DNA of 6,172 nt from assembly GCA_012274165.1 (NCBI GenBank), contig JAAPAA010000089.1:1-6172 (forward strand), read 5' to 3'. The stretch comes from Thiobacillaceae bacterium (GTDB lineage: Bacteria > Pseudomonadota > Gammaproteobacteria > Burkholderiales > Thiobacillaceae). Below, piece by piece: positions 4,647 through 6,172 of this stretch. A program made the position numbers and the translations under genes. Under the pieces are notes generated by a model. That model saw nothing but the letters and a program-made list of their open reading frames with translations, was not told the DNA's origin and ran no database searches. The first letter of the stretch is position 1, and the number at the start of each line of letters is the position of its first letter.

Positions 4647-5414
4647 TCACCCGACCTCGAGTGGCGCGCGCCCACCGCCGGATATCCATGGGGGATCAGG
4701 AATCGTAACGAACGACACAGCCATCTCATCCGCGACTGACGCGGCAAAGTCACAAACAGAAGGAAACTCCGTCGCGCCGTGAGTGGCATACACGAGTGAG
4801 AGGCCAACCTCATGGGCGAACAATTCGGTGTAGAGTGACCCTTCTCCAGTGAGAAACGTGTCACACCCGAGCGCCAGGGCGGCGGCCAAGTACTGGGTGG
4901 ACCCACCACCGCCAGGAACCAGCGCGATGCGCTGGAAGACCGGGTTGTTCTGCCAAGCCCGGACGCGCACGCGCAACCGCGTCGCGACAAGCGACAGCCA
5001 GTCGGTGAATGCTATTGGCGGGGCGATCGCTATCGCTAGGTCCGCACCACCGGCTCGCTGCACGGTAAGTGAGAGGGTACGAGCTAGCGATCCCCCGGTA
5101 CTGTCGGTCGGCGACTGATCCAAGGACTCGTGCATCGCGTAAAGCGAGATGCCATGCGCCGCAACGGCCGCGAGTTTGCGGTCGCGCAAATGCAGGTCGA
5201 TGGTGGTCCATGGTGCATGATGCACTAACAGCAAGTCGACACCGGCGGCGGCGGCCGAAGAAATAGCCGCAAAGGATGTGCTCAGGGCGGCACCAATCCG
5301 GCGAACTTCCGGAGTCCCGCTCACGAGTAGTCCATTCCCAGTGAGATCGGCCTGCTCATTGACGCAGAGGCGCCGATCGAGGTAGGCACGGACTACCTGC
5401 AGCGGTTGCGGCAT
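4647..5414 (-). CDS. Nif3-like dinuclear metal-centre protein (DUF34/NIF3 family)
   Basis: 255 residues from ATG 5414, the family's usual length (about 250). The metal ligands of this family can be placed: H65-H66 (LLLVHHAPW), H95 with D99 (LYAMHESLDQ), and H212 with E216 (ATHGATEFP). The glycine-rich segment VPGGGGSTQY at about 166-175 and the following A-L-G-C-D-T-F-L-T-G-E match the usual family blocks. Members form hexameric toroids with two metal ions per subunit. They have been labelled GTP cyclohydrolase 1 type 2, but their true role is uncertain, with metal insertion or housekeeping hydrolysis proposed. No signal peptide, so cytoplasmic. The gene is alone in its cassette, starting about 40 bases after the preceding core. 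With all ligands intact it is probably active. A Nif3-like gene is an unusual cassette cargo. Confidence 0.92.
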   Translation of the reverse strand: MPQPLQVVRAYLDRRLCVNEQADLTGNGLLVSGTPEVRRIGAALSTSFAAISSAAAAGVDLLLVHHAPWTTIDLHLRDRKLAAVAAHGISLYAMHESLDQSPTDSTGGSLARTLSLTVQRAGGADLAIAIAPPIAFTDWLSLVATRLRVRVRAWQNNPVFQRIALVPGGGGSTQYLAAALALGCDTFLTGEGSLYTELFAHEVGLSLVYATHGATEFPSVCDFAASVADEMAVSFVTIPDPPWISGGGRAPLEVG

Positions 5415-5454
5415 GGCGCAGTGGCAGGCATGAGGTGAGAAGAGGCCAAGTGCA

Positions 5455-5559
5455 ACCTAACGCGTCGCGCTTAAGCTGCGGGCCGCGCGCGCGGCACTTC
5501 GCAGCGGATGCGCCTCAATGTACAGCGCGCGGCCCGACAGCTTCAAGCGCATGTTAGCG
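5455..5559 (-). other. attC site of cassette 2
   Basis: On the + strand it runs from ACCTAAC (5455-5461) to GTTAGCG (5553-5559). The arms CTTAAGCTGCGGGCCGCGCG and CGCGCGGCCCGACAGCTTCA pair over about 20 bases with extra bases (A, C) only in the right half, giving minus orientation. The stem shares AAGCTG with the main group but has CGGGCCGCGCGC instead of CGAAGCGCGGC, and the loop is unrelated. Confidence 0.9.
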
Positions 5560-5747
5560 CGCGTCACCCCAAGGCTTCCGGCGGCGCCCACTGCGCAACT
5601 CGCCTGCGGAGATACCGGCTGCGCCCTCGGCTCCGCACCCTGCCCCGCCATCTTGGGGGCGCCGCCTCGCGCACCAATGCTGTTCTGCTCTTGGCATGTC
5701 GCACGACGGCCGGAGCGATCAGCGTGCGGTGGGCCCTTCCGAAACAA
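5560..5747 (-). CDS. Doubtful ORF of the very small cassette 2
   Basis: Cassette 2 has only about 205 bases between its boundary core (5766-5772) and its attC. The best minus-strand candidate starts at TTG 5747 with AAGAGG six bases upstream, a good ribosome site, soon after the cassette boundary. The frame has no stop before the attC; it runs right through it and ends at 5457. The product is rich in R, G, A, S and P (for example GGAPKMAGQGAEPRAQPVSP), has no recognisable fold, and its last 30 residues are simply translated attC. Absence of stops is unsurprising in such GC-rich DNA. It may be a small peptide, a remnant, or non-coding cassette DNA. The feature end here is the attC edge. Confidence 0.25.
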
Positions 5748-5765
5748 GCTGTGCCTCTTGATGCG

Positions 5766-5840
5766 CGCTAACAGCGCGTTAAGCCGCGAGGGCCGCGGTG
5801 CCTTGCCAACGCCGACCTCGCCGGCTTCAACGCGTTGTTC
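5766..5840 (-). other. attC site of cassette 1 (alpha/beta hydrolase), short classical form
   Basis: On the + strand it runs from CGCTAAC (5766-5772) to GTTGTTC (5834-5840), 75 bases. Inner arms GCGCGTTAAGCCGCGAGG and CCTCGCCGGCTTCAACGC pair with two extra bases (C, C) only in the right half, giving minus orientation. The R'' core is off consensus (minus GAACAAC). Length and the CGGCTTAACGC arm resemble attC sites of mobile-integron cassettes more than the other sites in this array. Confidence 0.8.
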
Positions 5841-5862
5841 TCCGGCGTCTTCTCAGATGGAT

Positions 5863-6172
5863 TCACCGGGCAAGCACCGTGCGCAGCTCCGCCACCAATC
5901 GGTCCGGCGCCTCCATGCTCACAAAGTGTCCCACCCCAGGCAGAGGCCGCCACTCGACGTCACAGTGCGCTTGCTCGTGACTTGTCTTGGCCACGTTTTC
6001 GCTCAGGAATGTGTCTTTGTCCCCCCAGATGAGCGTGCAGGGAACCGGAATGGGGCGCGCAAACTCCGTCATCAACCGAGTGCGCTCCGACTTGCTAAGC
6101 TGGTTCTGCAGGAACTCGCGATAGAAATTGAGAGGGCCGGTGACATCGCGGTTTGTCCTGAAACCCCTTACA
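5863..6172 (-). CDS. Alpha/beta hydrolase, C-terminal part (5' end outside window)
   Basis: The frame is open from the window edge (codon at 6171) to TGA at 5863, giving 102 residues. It contains G-P-L-N-F-Y-R-E-F, a cap-region motif typical of epoxide-hydrolase-like members. Next comes P-V-P-C-T-L-I-W-G-D-K-D-T-F-L, the strand leading to the catalytic acid (second D, residue 53 of the visible part), and L-P-G-V-G-H-F-V with the catalytic histidine (residue 82). It ends with the helix MEAPDRLVAELRTVLAR. The nucleophile elbow lies outside the window, so substrate class (epoxide, haloalkane or ester) cannot be settled. A TTG at 6075 is an internal leucine codon, not the start. Its stop is 23 bases from the attC core at 5840, making it the cargo of cassette 1. 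Confidence 0.88.
   Translation of the reverse strand, partial: VRGFRTNRDVTGPLNFYREFLQNQLSKSERTRLMTEFARPIPVPCTLIWGDKDTFLSENVAKTSHEQAHCDVEWRPLPGVGHFVSMEAPDRLVAELRTVLAR

Larger units (their letters stand above)
673..6172 (-). mobile_element. Integron gene-cassette array (partial, no integrase in window)
   Basis: About nine consecutive cassettes lie here, each with minus-strand gene(s) followed by an attC-type imperfect inverted repeat. Gene stop codons fall inside or within about 25 bases of the R'' core (TAA inside GTTAG at 673, 1252, 2578 and 3352), and genes start within about 25-110 bases of the preceding core. This is the normal compact cassette layout. All complete attC sites share one orientation. 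The array runs off the window at 6172; intI and attI would lie further in that direction. Its other end appears to be near 670, where attC structure ceases. That this is a chromosomal (sedentary) integron is inferred from the near-identity of several attC sites. Confidence 0.9.

Overview
This window is a stretch of an integron gene-cassette array, read entirely on the minus strand. The evidence is a series of attC recombination sites (59-base elements): imperfect inverted repeats bounded on the + strand by a YYAAC-type core and a GTTRG-type core, with arms around AAGCTG-CGAAGCGCGGC. Seven complete sites are visible (1705-1802, 2486-2583, 3243-3341, 3946-4043, 4510-4635, 5455-5559, 5766-5840), plus one that has lost half (about 1199-1257) and an orphan core (673-679). 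In every complete site the unpaired extra base lies in the half at higher + coordinate, so all sites point the same way and agree with the minus-strand genes. No integrase gene or attI site is present; they would be expected beyond position 6172, upstream in reading order.

Cassettes in reading order (high to low coordinate): (1) C-terminus of an alpha/beta hydrolase; (2) a very small cassette with a doubtful ORF; (3) a complete Nif3/DUF34-like metal protein; (4) an unrecognised protein of about 130-150 residues; (5) a TIGR02574-type antitoxin with a RelE/ParE-type toxin; (6) a ribbon-helix-helix antitoxin with a PIN-domain toxin; (7) a small two-helix membrane protein plus a 100-residue unknown; (8) a membrane-anchored ORF that looks frameshifted; (9) a single-domain lipocalin/DUF1579-like protein. 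Below about 670 the pattern stops. There follow a short hydrophobic ORF and the N-terminus of a Tat-exported amidase-signature protein, probably the chromosomal flank.

The low-coordinate end appears to be decaying: the attC between cassettes 8 and 9 lacks its R'/L' half, the last site is only a core, and cassette 8 is broken. The two adjacent toxin-antitoxin cassettes would be expected to stabilise the array against cassette loss.

The DNA is GC-rich, genes often begin with GTG or TTG, and stop codons repeatedly overlap the attC core. Four consecutive attC sites are close copies, as in sedentary chromosomal integrons, while the others differ in arms and loop. A GC-rich environmental or soil bacterium fits; I cannot name the genus. 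Most cassette proteins are of unknown function, which is normal for such arrays.
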